Shown piece after piece: positions 1 through 8,680 of a DNA stretch of 64,000 bases. Both the position numbers and the translations under genes were made by a program. The first letter of the stretch is position 1; every line of letters starts with the position of its first letter. Source of the stretch: Vitreoscilla massiliensis. GTDB lineage: Bacteria; Pseudomonadota; Gammaproteobacteria; Burkholderiales; Neisseriaceae. Under the pieces are notes generated by a model. The model did no database searches and was not told the DNA's origin. It worked only from the letters and a program-made list of their open reading frames with translations. The DNA is taken from contig NZ_LN898219.1 in NCBI RefSeq assembly GCF_001457815.1, forward strand, positions 165,877 through 229,876, read 5' to 3'.

Positions 1-1047
1 ATTCGTGGTCGTGAACAAATCTTGAAAGTACACGCGAAAAAAGTACCGTTGGACAGCTCGGTGCAATTGGCCGATTTGGCGCGTGGTACCCCAGGCTTCT
101 CAGGTGCAGACTTGGCCAACTTGGTCAATGAAGCGGCTTTGTTTGCCGGTCGTCGCAACAAAACCAAAGTCGATCAAAGCGATTTTGAAGATGCGAAAGA
201 CAAAATTTACATGGGCCCTGAGCGCCGCTCTATGGTGATGCATGAAGATGAGAAGCGTGCTACCGCTTACCATGAGTCTGGTCACGCCGTGGTTGCCAGC
301 TTGTTACCGAATACCGATCCAGTGCACAAAGTGACCATCGTACCGCGTGGCCGTGCCTTGGGTGTGACATGGCAATTGCCTGAGCGCGATCGCATCAGCT
401 TGTACAAAGACCAAATGCTCAACAATATTGCGGTATTGTTTGGTGGTCGCATCGCCGAAGACATTTTCTTAGGCCGTGTGTCTACTGGTGCATCGAATGA
501 CTTTGAACGTGCGACCAGCATTGCTCGCGACATGGTGACCCGTTATGGCATGTCGGACAAAATGGGCGTGATGGTGTATGCCGAAAACGAAGGCGAAGTG
601 TTCTTAGGCCGTTCGGTAACCAATACCAAAAACATTTCTGAAGACACGCAGCAGCAAGTTGATGCCGAAGTGCGCCGCATTTTGGATGAACAATATGCGT
701 TGGCCTACAAGCTGATTGATGAAAATCGCGCCAAAATGGAAACCATGACCAATGCTTTGATGCAATGGGAAACCATAGATGCCGATCAAGTTAAAGAGAT
801 CATGGCCGGTAAAGAGCCTAGTCCTCCTAAGGATTACAGCCATAATGTGCGCTCTGATGCCGAAGTTGCAGCAGCGCAAAGCAGTGCGGCTGAGCCTGAG
901 CAAACAGTGGCGGTAGACAATCGACCAGCTTCTGAAGTGTTGAAGTCTGAAAATGCTGTTGCTGATGCAGAAAAACCGAGTGCGGATTTGGCTGCAGACG
1001 CCATAGTTGGTGACAAAGACAAAGATCAGCATGCACCGAAACAATAA
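1..1047 (+). CDS. ftsH: ATP-dependent zinc metalloprotease FtsH (3' part)
   Basis: Membrane-anchored AAA+ protease that degrades misfolded membrane proteins and short-lived regulators. The gene starts before the window; the reading frame is open from base 1. Visible are the end of the AAA domain (GTPGFSGADLANLVNEAAL, the second region of homology), then the peptidase domain with the zinc motif HESGH at 271-285 and the third-ligand region further on (SNDFERAT). The last ~90 residues are an Ala/Glu/Asp-rich tail without recognisable domain, a little longer than in many FtsH proteins. A hairpin terminator follows at 1064. Followed by folP and glmM as in Neisseria. Identity is certain; only the N-terminal transmembrane part and Walker motifs are outside the window. 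Confidence 0.97.
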   Translation: MRGREQILKVHAKKVPLDSSVQLADLARGTPGFSGADLANLVNEAALFAGRRNKTKVDQSDFEDAKDKIYMGPERRSMVMHEDEKRATAYHESGHAVVASLLPNTDPVHKVTIVPRGRALGVTWQLPERDRISLYKDQMLNNIAVLFGGRIAEDIFLGRVSTGASNDFERATSIARDMVTRYGMSDKMGVMVYAENEGEVFLGRSVTNTKNISEDTQQQVDAEVRRILDEQYALAYKLIDENRAKMETMTNALMQWETIDADQVKEIMAGKEPSPPKDYSHNVRSDAEVAAAQSSAAEPEQTVAVDNRPASEVLKSENAVADAEKPSADLAADAIVGDKDKDQHAPKQ

Positions 1048-1063
1048 GCAACATTAAGATACA

Positions 1064-1088
1064 ACGGCAGCCTGTGCTGCCGTTTTTA
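1064..1088 (+). terminator. Rho-independent terminator after ftsH
   Basis: A 7-bp perfect stem (ACGGCAG / CTGCCGT) with a 6-base loop is followed by TTTTATTT. It lies between the ftsH stop and the folP start. Confidence 0.75.
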
Positions 1089-1113
1089 TTTGTCGAGAAA
1101 AAAAGGAAACAAC

Positions 1114-1956
1114 ATGCGTTGGCAGTGCGGTCGCTTTGATTTGAATTTGGACAGCCCTAAGGTGATGGGCATCGTCAATGTCACCCCAGATTCGTTTTCA
1201 GATGGCGGCGTTTACTCTCAAAACTTGGCCAGTGTGCTTGCCCATGCGCAGCAATTATTGGATGAGGGGGCGGACATTTTGGATGTGGGCGGCGAGTCTA
1301 CCCGTCCTGGCAGTGATTATGTGTCGCCAGAAGAGGAGTGGCAACGGGTGGCGCCGGTGATTGAGGCTTTGTACCAATGGCAAGTGCCGCTGACCTTGGA
1401 CACACGCCGCACTTATGTGATGCAACAGGCTTTACAGCACGGTTGGGTTGATGCCATCAATGATGTGGCAGCGTTGAGCGATGAAGGGGCAGTTGAGACT
1501 TTGGCGCAATACCCCAACATCGGTGTGTGTTTGATGCACATGCAAGGCATACCTGAATCCATGCAGCACAATCCGCAATACTCAGATGTGACGGCAGAAG
1601 TGGTGCAATACCTGCAAAGTCGGGTAGCGGCGTGTTTACAGGCCGGCATTAAGCCTGAATGCTTGCTACTCGATCCGGGTTTTGGTTTTGGCAAGACTTT
1701 GCAACACAATGTTGATTTAATGCGTGATTTAAAGCCGTGGATAGAGGACAGTGACTATCCGGTATTGATAGGGGTGTCGCGCAAAACCATGTTGGGTCAA
1801 ATCACTGGCATAGACGTTCCTGAGCAGCGCATGGTGGCCTCGGTGATGGCGGCGGTTGCGTCTATTGCCCGCGGCGCGCACATTGTGCGCGTGCACGATG
1901 TTAAAGAAACGGTGCAAGCCGTAAAAGTTTGGCAGGAACTGGGCGTTTGGGCTTAA
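1114..1956 (+). CDS. folP: Dihydropteroate synthase
   Basis: Cytoplasmic folate-pathway enzyme that condenses 6-hydroxymethyl-dihydropterin pyrophosphate with p-aminobenzoate; the target of sulfonamides. The 280-residue product has the family blocks in order: VNVTPDSFSDGG (residues 21-32), GGESTRPGS (about 58-66), LDPGFGFGKT (about 195-204) and IGVSRK (about 223-228). I chose the ATG at 1114, which has AAAGGA seven bases upstream, over an in-frame TTG at 1090 that would add eight Lys/Asn-rich residues. A DUS-like word (TTTACAGGCCGG, 1635-1646) lies inside the gene. The order ftsH-folP-glmM matches Neisseria. Confidence 0.96.
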   Translation: MRWQCGRFDLNLDSPKVMGIVNVTPDSFSDGGVYSQNLASVLAHAQQLLDEGADILDVGGESTRPGSDYVSPEEEWQRVAPVIEALYQWQVPLTLDTRRTYVMQQALQHGWVDAINDVAALSDEGAVETLAQYPNIGVCLMHMQGIPESMQHNPQYSDVTAEVVQYLQSRVAACLQAGIKPECLLLDPGFGFGKTLQHNVDLMRDLKPWIEDSDYPVLIGVSRKTMLGQITGIDVPEQRMVASVMAAVASIARGAHIVRVHDVKETVQAVKVWQELGVWA

Positions 1957-2036
1957 ACCCTCGAATTTTTGCTGTTAATAGTGAGTCAGTCGATTTACAA
2001 TTGTTTCTTAATTAAAATATTCAGGATTAGAAGTAG

Positions 2037-3377
2037 ATGGCTAGAAAGTATTTTGGTACCGATGGTGTGCGTGGTTTGGTAGGGCAAGATCCGATTACGC
2101 CTGAGTTTGTGTTGAAGTTGGCGTTTGCTGCAGGCAAAGCACTGGTGGCACGAGAACAAGGCCACCGTCCCATGGTATTGATAGGCAAAGACACCCGCAT
2201 TTCTGGCTATATGTTGGAAGCCGCGTTACAGGCCGGTTTTACCGCCGCTGGTGTGGATGTCCACTTAACTGGCCCGCTGCCGACTCCTGGTATTGCCTAT
2301 TTGACCCGCGCCATGCGCGCGTCTGCTGGGGTGATGATTTCCGCTTCGCACAATGCGTATCACGATAATGGCATTAAGTTTTTTGCCCAAGGTGGGGTGA
2401 AGCTCAATGATGAGATGGAATTGGCGATTGAAGCCTTAATCGACCAGCCGATGCAAACCATGCCATCGGACGATTTGGGTCGCAGCAAACGCATTTCTGG
2501 TGCCGACGACCGCTATATCGAATTTTGCAAATCGACGTTCCCAAGTGACCAAGATTTGCATGGCTTGAAAATTGTGGTCGATTGCGCTCATGGTGCGGGT
2601 TACCATGTCGCGCCCAAAGTGTTTCACGAATTGGGTGCTCAAGTCATCAGCATCGGTTGTGAACCGAATGGTTACAACATCAATAAAAACGTCGGTGCCA
2701 CCCATACCGAAACCTTGCAACAAGCGGTATTGGCGAACAAAGCCGATTATGGTGTGGCCTTGGACGGTGATGGCGATCGTTTGATGATGGTAGACCGTAC
2801 AGGCCGCGTGTTTGATGGTGATAGCTTGATTTATGTGATTGCCAAAGCGCGTGCCCAAGCCGGCAAATTACAAGGCGGTGTCGTTGGTACGGTGATGACC
2901 AATTTGGCTATGGAATTGGCCTTAAAAGAGCGTGGTATCGAATTTGTACGCGCCAAAGTCGGCGACCGTTATGTGTTGGAACAATTGTACCAACGCGGTT
3001 GGCAAGTCGGTGGTGAAGCCTCTGGCCATGTGTTGTGCATGGACAAACACAATACTGGTGATGGCATTATTTCTGCTTTGCAAGTGTTTGCGGCCTTGGG
3101 CGAATTGGGTGTGGATTTGCACAGCGTGTTGTCGGATTGGCAAGCCTATCCGCAAACCATGATCAATGTGCGCATCAGCAAAGGCCATCCGTGGCAAGCG
3201 GCTGCCGAGCCAGTATTGAAACAAGTAGAACAAGAATTGGGGCAGCAAGGCCGTGTGGTCTTACGTGCTTCAGGTACGGAACCGGTGGTGCGGGTGATGG
3301 TAGAGGCCAAAGACGCATCTGTTGCCAAAACCAGTGCCGAACGTATCGCCGCGGCCATCGAAGCCTCCATCCATTGA
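2037..3377 (+). CDS. glmM: Phosphoglucosamine mutase
   Basis: Converts glucosamine-6-phosphate to glucosamine-1-phosphate, feeding UDP-GlcNAc, peptidoglycan and LPS synthesis. The 446-residue length is standard. Seen: N-terminal FGTDGVRG (residues 6-13), active-site loop ISASHN with the phosphoserine at Ser102, metal loop DGDGDR (about 243-248), sugar-binding loop GEASGH (about 327-332) and phosphate-binding RASGTEPVVRV near the C terminus. The gap of ~80 bases after folP has no clear terminator, so co-transcription is possible. A DUS-like word lies at 2226-2236. Confidence 0.97.
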   Translation: MARKYFGTDGVRGLVGQDPITPEFVLKLAFAAGKALVAREQGHRPMVLIGKDTRISGYMLEAALQAGFTAAGVDVHLTGPLPTPGIAYLTRAMRASAGVMISASHNAYHDNGIKFFAQGGVKLNDEMELAIEALIDQPMQTMPSDDLGRSKRISGADDRYIEFCKSTFPSDQDLHGLKIVVDCAHGAGYHVAPKVFHELGAQVISIGCEPNGYNINKNVGATHTETLQQAVLANKADYGVALDGDGDRLMMVDRTGRVFDGDSLIYVIAKARAQAGKLQGGVVGTVMTNLAMELALKERGIEFVRAKVGDRYVLEQLYQRGWQVGGEASGHVLCMDKHNTGDGIISALQVFAALGELGVDLHSVLSDWQAYPQTMINVRISKGHPWQAAAEPVLKQVEQELGQQGRVVLRASGTEPVVRVMVEAKDASVAKTSAERIAAAIEASIH

Positions 3378-3393
3378 TAAAGCCTGAATCGCC

Positions 3394-4017
3394 ATGAGTT
3401 TGATTGCCTTATTAGAAGCATTTTTTACTGAGTATGGTTACATCGCGGTGTTTACCGTGTTGGTGGCCTGCGGTTTTGGTATTCCCATCCCTGAAGACGT
3501 GACTTTGGTGGTGGGCGGTATCATGTCTGGCTTGGGCCACGCCAATGTGCATGTGATGGTGTTGGTGGGCATCGCAGGGGTGTTGGTCGGCGATGGCATG
3601 ATGTTTGCCGCTGGCCGCATTTTTGGTCACCGCATCTTGCGCTTTCGTTTGGTGGCGCGGGTGATGACACCGAAGCGTTATGCGCAAGTGCAGGAAAAGT
3701 TTGAAAAATACGGCAATTGGGTGTTGTTTATCGCGCGTTTCCTTCCCGGTTTGCGCACACCCATCTTTATCTCCGCCGGCATCAGTGGCAAGGTTTCGTA
3801 TTTGCGCTTTTTGCTGATGGATGGTTTTGCTGCCTTGATTTCCGTACCGGTGTGGGTGTATTTGGGTGATTTTGGTGCCGAAAACAGCGAGTGGCTGTGG
3901 CACAAAGTGCACCAATTCCAAATGGTCTTGTTTGTGTTCTTGGGTGTGGTGTTGCTGTATGTGGCTTACCGCTGGTGGAACAAACGCCAAAAAACCAAGA
4001 TAGCAGAATCAAATTAA
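3394..4017 (+). CDS. DedA family membrane protein (VTT/SNARE-associated domain)
   Basis: A 207-residue integral membrane protein of the DedA family, whose members are needed for envelope homeostasis and include undecaprenyl-phosphate and phospholipid transporters. Seen: several hydrophobic segments, an N-terminal FGIPIPEDVTLVVGG block typical of the family, and the hallmark F-x-R-x-x-P-G-x-R-x-P motif (ARFLPGLRTPIF, about residues 115-126) followed by G-x-S-G-K. The C-terminal tail is basic. It begins 16 bases after glmM and ends at a DUS-made terminator, so it is probably the last gene of the glmM transcript. Which lipid it moves cannot be told from sequence. Confidence 0.9.
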   Translation: MSLIALLEAFFTEYGYIAVFTVLVACGFGIPIPEDVTLVVGGIMSGLGHANVHVMVLVGIAGVLVGDGMMFAAGRIFGHRILRFRLVARVMTPKRYAQVQEKFEKYGNWVLFIARFLPGLRTPIFISAGISGKVSYLRFLLMDGFAALISVPVWVYLGDFGAENSEWLWHKVHQFQMVLFVFLGVVLLYVAYRWWNKRQKTKIAESN

Positions 4018-4033
4018 GCGTTTATGTTCTTTA

Positions 4034-4069
4034 AAAAGCGGCCTGTAATTATTTACAGGCCGCTTTTGT
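4034..4069. terminator. Terminator made of two inverted DUS-like words
   Basis: A 15-bp perfect stem: AAAAGCGGCCTGTAA (4034-4048) and its reverse complement (4053-4067), four-base loop, with A-rich 5' and T-rich 3' flanks. It lies 16 bases after the DedA gene. Inverted uptake words used as terminators are a known Neisseriaceae habit. Confidence 0.85.
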
Positions 4070-4163
4070 ATGCGGTGTACACATTGTTCAAGCGCATATC
4101 TGAAGTGATATCGTCTAAGGTGAGAGTGCATGTCGAATTGGGTTTGATGGGGCTATAAAAGCA

Positions 4164-4536
4164 CTTACAGGCCGCTTATTTGTGATAGGTTATCACTGCA
4201 TCAACAGAGGCTTAAAGCACCATAGAGTAAGGCGAGCGGCTTGCTGAGAGAGGCATGATGCGGCCTGTAATCCCTTTGGGGTGATGGTCATATTCCGCTA
4301 TAACAGATGCAATGTATTGATGAGCAGCACATGAATACTTATATCGGAGGCTGTTGGTATTTTTACAGGCCGCTTATTTGTGATGGGTTATCACTGCATC
4401 AGCAGGTGCTTAAAGCACTATAGGGTAAGTCATGGAGCGTACAGGATGAGGTATAATGCGGCCTGTAAGCCATCTGTGGGCTAGCTAAGCCAAGTTCGGC
4501 TACAACAGATGCAACATACAGGTGAGCAGCAGAGTA
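4164..4536. repeat. Two tandem ~198-bp repeats, each with an inverted pair of DUS-like words
   Basis: Copy 1 (about 4164-4336) and copy 2 (about 4362-4536) share blocks: TTACAGGCCGCTTATTTGTG, then TTATCACTGCATCA, GCTTAAAGCAC, GCGGCCTGTAA, AACAGATGCAA and GAGCAGCA. In each copy the first DUS (4165-4175; 4363-4373) can pair with the second, inverted one (4260-4270; 4458-4468), closing a ~106-base loop that contains a small hairpin (GTGATAGGTTATCAC in copy 1). No plausible ORF is seen. The rest of the 4070-4668 intergenic stretch holds nothing else I recognise. Could be duplicated small-RNA genes or simple DUS-associated repeats. Confidence 0.8.
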
Positions 4537-4668
4537 TCAAGGTGATGGTTGCTGAAAGCTACCCGTGATTTTAAGGCCAGACATCTAATGTTGTGGTCTT
4601 TATCATTGGTGCAAAATGCGATGAGTACATCTACTGAGTAACAGCATTCTCTTGTGTGCAAATACAAA

Positions 4669-4700
4669 AAAGCGGCCTGTAAATGTTTACAGGCCGCTTT
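4669..4700 (-). terminator. guaB terminator made of inverted DUS-like words
   Basis: Perfect stem AAAGCGGCCTGTAAA / TTTACAGGCCGCTTT; on the minus strand it is followed by TTTTTTGTATT. It lies 25 bases after the guaB stop. Confidence 0.85.
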
Positions 4701-4725
4701 ATCTATTGCATCAACTCATCACGGT

Positions 4726-6186
4726 TTAACGTGCGTGGTAGTTAGGTGCTTCTTTGGTGATTTGCACATCGTGTACATGCGATTCGTTCATGCCGGCTGC
4801 GGTGATTTCCACAAACTCAGCACGCTCGTGCATGGCCGCGATGGTTTCGCAACCCAAATAGCCCATGCTTGAACGCAAACCGCCCACCAATTGGTGGATG
4901 ATGTTGGTGATAGGGCCTTTGTAAGGCACACGACCTTCGATGCCTTCTGGTACGTATTTGTCGGTGCTGGACACATTGTCTTGGAAGTAACGGTCAGAAG
5001 AGCCTTGGCTCATCGCGCCCAAAGAACCCATGCCGCGATACGATTTGTAAGAACGGCCTTGGTACAATTCGATTTCGCCAGGGGCTTCATCGGTACCGGC
5101 AAACATGCCGCCCAACATCACCGCAGATGCGCCGGCTGCCAAGGCTTTAGACACGTCGCCTGAGAAGCGGATGCCGCCGTCGGCAATCAAAGGCACACCG
5201 GTGCCTTTTAAGGCTTCAGACACATTGTGGATGGCTGTTAATTGCGGTACGCCAACACCAGCGACGATGCGGGTGGTACAAATAGAGCCTGGGCCTATGC
5301 CGACTTTCACGCCGTCTGCACCAGCTGCCACCAAGTCACGCGCTGCTTGTGCCGTGGCGATGTTGCCGCCGATTACGTCGACTTGTGGGTAATGTTCTTT
5401 CACCCAACGCACACGGTCTATCACGCCTTGGCTGTGGCCGTGAGCGGTGTCTACCACTATCACGTCTACGCCAGCAGCAACCAAAGCCGCGACGCGTTCG
5501 TCGGTTTCTGCGCCCACACCCACGGCCGCGCCCACGCGCAAACTGCCATTGGCATCTTTGTTGGCATTGGGGAAGGTCGAGGTTTTCAAAATGTCTTTAA
5601 CCGTAATCAGGCCTTTTAATTCCCAATTTTCGTTGATGACCAAGACGCGTTCCACTTTATGGTCGTGCATCACATCGCGAGCGGCATCAATGCTGCTGCC
5701 TTCCATGACAGTCACCAAACGTTCTTTTGGTGTCATGATAGACGCGACGGTTTGATCCAAGCGTTTTTCAAAACGCAAGTCGCGGTTGGTCACGATGCCC
5801 ACCACTTTGCCGTCTTCAATCACAGGCAAACCTGATACCTTGTGTTTGCGGGTCAAATCAATCAAATCACGCACCAACATATTGGGTGCAATGGTCACAG
5901 GCTCTTTCACCACGCCGCTTTCATGGCGTTTGACTTTGGCGATGGCCTTGGCTTGGCGCTCAATGCTCATGTTTTTGTGCATGATGCCGATACCGCCTTC
6001 TTGGGCGATGGCAATGGCTAACTTGGCTTCGGTAACCGTGTCCATGGCGGCAGACACAAGAGGGATATTGAGAGAAATGTTGCGAGTGAGTGGGGTTTTG
6101 AGAGAGACGTCGCGCGGCAAAACGGTAGAATGAGCCGGTACCAGCAAAACGTCGTCGAAAGTGTAGGCTTTTTCGACAATGCGCAT
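4726..6186 (-). CDS. guaB: Inosine-5'-monophosphate dehydrogenase
   Basis: Catalyses NAD-dependent oxidation of IMP to XMP, the committed step of GMP synthesis. The 486-residue protein has the usual order: N-terminal barrel strand (AYTFDDVLLVPAHS), tandem CBS domains (roughly residues 90-205), and the catalytic barrel with GIGPGSICTTR carrying the nucleophile Cys303, the IMP-binding GGMFAGTDE, and the flap region with YRGMGSLGAM. Length and motifs agree with functional IMPDH. It stands alone on the minus strand, with a probable promoter at 6218-6246 and a DUS terminator downstream. Confidence 0.97.
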   Translation of the reverse strand: MRIVEKAYTFDDVLLVPAHSTVLPRDVSLKTPLTRNISLNIPLVSAAMDTVTEAKLAIAIAQEGGIGIMHKNMSIERQAKAIAKVKRHESGVVKEPVTIAPNMLVRDLIDLTRKHKVSGLPVIEDGKVVGIVTNRDLRFEKRLDQTVASIMTPKERLVTVMEGSSIDAARDVMHDHKVERVLVINENWELKGLITVKDILKTSTFPNANKDANGSLRVGAAVGVGAETDERVAALVAAGVDVIVVDTAHGHSQGVIDRVRWVKEHYPQVDVIGGNIATAQAARDLVAAGADGVKVGIGPGSICTTRIVAGVGVPQLTAIHNVSEALKGTGVPLIADGGIRFSGDVSKALAAGASAVMLGGMFAGTDEAPGEIELYQGRSYKSYRGMGSLGAMSQGSSDRYFQDNVSSTDKYVPEGIEGRVPYKGPITNIIHQLVGGLRSSMGYLGCETIAAMHERAEFVEITAAGMNESHVHDVQITKEAPNYHAR

Positions 6187-6217
6187 TTCGAACTTCTTTC
6201 TTGGTCAACAATGCCGA

Positions 6218-6246
6218 ATTGTATCAAATTTGTTGGTTTGAGTTAA
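6218..6246 (-). promoter_or_regulatory. Probable sigma-70 promoter of guaB
   Basis: Read on the minus strand: -35 TTAACT (6246-6241), 17-base spacer, -10 TACAAT (6223-6218), about 30 bases before the guaB start codon. Match is fair; the start site is not proven. Confidence 0.5.
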
Positions 6247-6268
6247 GCATTTTGCCAAAGTAAGACGT

Positions 6269-6298
6269 TTAACATGGCACATGGGTGTGGTTTATAGT
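6269..6298 (+). promoter_or_regulatory. Possible promoter of the DUF4124 gene
   Basis: TTAACA (6269-6274), 18-base spacer and TATAGT (6293-6298), about 50 bases before the start codon of the secreted DUF4124 protein; divergent from the guaB promoter. Confidence 0.4.
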
Positions 6299-6347
6299 TA
6301 AAATGGGAAGCTGTTGAACATAATGATAACCATAGGGAATATTTGAC

Positions 6348-6827
6348 ATGATGAAATCCACAAAAACAGTGCTGAGTCTGGCTTTAATCAGTATGGTCGG
6401 CATGGCTTCAGCCAACGGTGTGTTTACTTGGAAAGGGAAAAGCGGTAACCAAGTGTATTCAGATACCCCGCGCAATTTGAGCACCAATAATGTCAGCACC
6501 ATGAACATCCGCTCGCACACGGTGACCAAAATCGAAACTCAGGCCAAATCAGACACCATACAAGGTGGTCAAATTGGCGTGGAAGGCGATGGCAAAGAGA
6601 AAAGTACCGCTGACCAACAAGCTGCACTGAATGCTAAAGTTGCCGCTGAAAATAAAAAATTAGAAGAAGAAAATAAAAAAATTGCAGAACAAAACAATAA
6701 AATGAATGAAGAAAATTGTACTCGAGCTAAAATTAATAAAAACAATGTTGAAACCGCGGGCCGAGTGAATGACCGTGAAAAATTATCGGCCAGTTACCAA
6801 CAAGACATTGATCGCTATTGTAAATAA
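6348..6827 (+). CDS. Secreted DUF4124-domain protein
   Basis: A 159-residue exported protein of unknown role. Residues 1-22 form a signal peptide (Lys-rich start, hydrophobic LSLALISMVGMASA, cleavage near ASA-NG). Residues about 23-42 (VFTWKGKSGNQVYSDTP) are the DUF4124 signature, common in small periplasmic proteins of beta- and gammaproteobacteria. The middle (about 95-125) is a Lys/Glu/Asn-rich predicted coiled coil, and only one Cys pair is left near the end. Ends 13 bases before uvrC, with AGGAGG in the gap, so the two genes are probably co-transcribed. No enzymatic motif is visible. Confidence 0.8.
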   Translation: MMKSTKTVLSLALISMVGMASANGVFTWKGKSGNQVYSDTPRNLSTNNVSTMNIRSHTVTKIETQAKSDTIQGGQIGVEGDGKEKSTADQQAALNAKVAAENKKLEEENKKIAEQNNKMNEENCTRAKINKNNVETAGRVNDREKLSASYQQDIDRYCK

Positions 6828-6840
6828 TTTAGGAGGCTGA

Positions 6841-8667
6841 ATGTCGTTTGATCTTGCGACGTTTTTACAAAGCTTACCTCAGTTGCCCGGTGTGTATCGC
6901 ATGTTGGATACGGCCGGGCAAGTGCTTTATGTGGGCAAAGCGGTGAATTTAAAACGCCGTGTCAGCAGTTATTTTCAAAAAACCGACTTGTCACCGCGCA
7001 TCGTGTTGATGGTGAAGCAAGTTGCCAGCATCGAAATCACCGTCACCCGTTCTGAGGCGGAAGCCTTAATCTTGGAAAACAACCTGATTAAGGCCTTAAG
7101 TCCCAAGTACAACATTCTGTTTCGCGATGACAAGTCTTATCCTTATTTGATTTTCAGCGAACACGCTTACCCGCAAATGGCCTATCACCGTGGCAGTTTA
7201 CATGGGATTAAGCAGTTTTTTGGACCGTTTCCAAACGGTTATGCGGTGCGTCAAAGCATGGAAGTGCTGCAAAAAGTGTTTCAGCTGCGCACCTGTGAAG
7301 ACACGGTGTTTGCACACCGTGACCGTGCGTGTTTATTGCACCAAATCAAACGCTGCAGCGCGCCGTGTATCGCGGCCATCAGCGCTGACGATTATGCCGA
7401 CACCGTGCAGCAAGCGACGTGGTTCTTACAAGGCCGTACCGATGAATTGATGGCGCGTTTGCAAACGCAAATGCAGCAAGCAGCCGAGCAATTGGAATTT
7501 GAGCAAGCAGGCATGTTGCGCGATCAAATCGTGGCACTGGGCGCTTTGCAATCGCAGCAATATGTGGACGTACAGGCCGGCAATAAGGTGCAAGACATTG
7601 ATGTGTTGGCGGCAGTGGCTGAACAAGGCATGGTGTGCATTCATTGGAGCAGCATCCGCGGTGGTCGCTTAATCGGCGACAAGAATTACTTTCCTGAGCA
7701 ATTTGATGACTCGTGGCAAACCTTGCAGCAATCGGCGGAAAGCTTTGTGGCACAGCATTATTTGGGCCGCGACAAACCGCAAATCATCATCAGTGATTTT
7801 GTCATCCCTGAGAGTTTACAGGCCGCATTGAATCAAGAAGGGCACAAACTGGCTTACATCAACCAAACCACAGGGCAGCGCAAAGTGTGGTTGGAGATGG
7901 CCAGACAAAATGCCGTCATCGCCATTACTCAAAAGCAACAACAGCACAGCTCGCAAATGCTGCGTTTGGATGCTTTGGCCGAAGTGTTGAACCTGCACGA
8001 TTTGAATCGTTTGGAATGCTTCGACATCAGCCATACCCAAGGCGAAGCGACTGTGGCCTCGTGTGTGGTGTATGACGAGGGGGCGATGCAGCCATCCCAA
8101 TACCGCCGCTTTAACATTCAAACCGCCAAGGCAGGCGATGATTATGCCGCCATGCGCGAGGTGTTAACGCGCCGTTATGGCGGCCTGAAAGAAGCGGCTG
8201 CGAATGGAGAGACGGTGTTGTGGCCCGACGTGGTGTTAATCGATGGCGGCAAAGGGCAGGTGAGCATGGCGATGCAGGTGTGGGAAGACTTGGGTCTGAA
8301 CATCACCATTTTGGGCATCGCCAAAGGGCCAGAGCGCAAAGCCGGTTTGGAAGAATTGATTTTGCCGCAAACGGGCGAGGTATTCCGTTTGCCCGATAAC
8401 CATCCGGCATTGCATTTGTTGCAAACCGTGCGCGATGAGTCGCACCGCTTTGCCATTACCGGCCACCGCAAGAAGCGCGCTAAGGCAAGAGTGCAGTCGA
8501 GTTTATTGGAAATACCGGGTGTGGGCGCCACGCGTCGCAAGAATTTGCTCACCCGCTTCGGTGGTTTACGCGGTATCATGGCGGCCAGTAAAGACGATAT
8601 TGCTCAGGTTGAGGGCATCAGTAACAGTTTGGCGCAGAAAATATACGACGCCTTACACACATCTTAA
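6841..8667 (+). CDS. uvrC: UvrABC system protein C (excinuclease)
   Basis: Makes the two incisions flanking DNA damage in nucleotide excision repair, working with UvrA and UvrB. The 608-residue protein has the GIY-YIG nuclease (LPGVYRML...VLYVGKAVNLKRRV, residues 15-43), the UVR UvrB-binding motif (about 201-233), the RNase H-like 5' nuclease (VLIDGGKGQV, about 464-473) and the C-terminal helix-hairpin-helix (IPGVGATRRKNLL). A strong AGGAGG lies before the ATG. Two DUS-like words lie inside (7571-7580, 7815-7826). Complete. Confidence 0.97.
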   Translation: MSFDLATFLQSLPQLPGVYRMLDTAGQVLYVGKAVNLKRRVSSYFQKTDLSPRIVLMVKQVASIEITVTRSEAEALILENNLIKALSPKYNILFRDDKSYPYLIFSEHAYPQMAYHRGSLHGIKQFFGPFPNGYAVRQSMEVLQKVFQLRTCEDTVFAHRDRACLLHQIKRCSAPCIAAISADDYADTVQQATWFLQGRTDELMARLQTQMQQAAEQLEFEQAGMLRDQIVALGALQSQQYVDVQAGNKVQDIDVLAAVAEQGMVCIHWSSIRGGRLIGDKNYFPEQFDDSWQTLQQSAESFVAQHYLGRDKPQIIISDFVIPESLQAALNQEGHKLAYINQTTGQRKVWLEMARQNAVIAITQKQQQHSSQMLRLDALAEVLNLHDLNRLECFDISHTQGEATVASCVVYDEGAMQPSQYRRFNIQTAKAGDDYAAMREVLTRRYGGLKEAAANGETVLWPDVVLIDGGKGQVSMAMQVWEDLGLNITILGIAKGPERKAGLEELILPQTGEVFRLPDNHPALHLLQTVRDESHRFAITGHRKKRAKARVQSSLLEIPGVGATRRKNLLTRFGGLRGIMAASKDDIAQVEGISNSLAQKIYDALHTS

Positions 8668-8680
8668 TTGAGACATCATC

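Noticed and set aside
4164..4536. CRISPR-like array in the intergenic repeats
   Set aside because: Only two long, diverged units; no short regular direct repeats with unique spacers and no cas genes in the window.
4654..6133. Several plus-strand frames over guaB and elsewhere opposite long genes
   Set aside because: Shadows of strongly coding minus-strand genes; no start signals or known domains.
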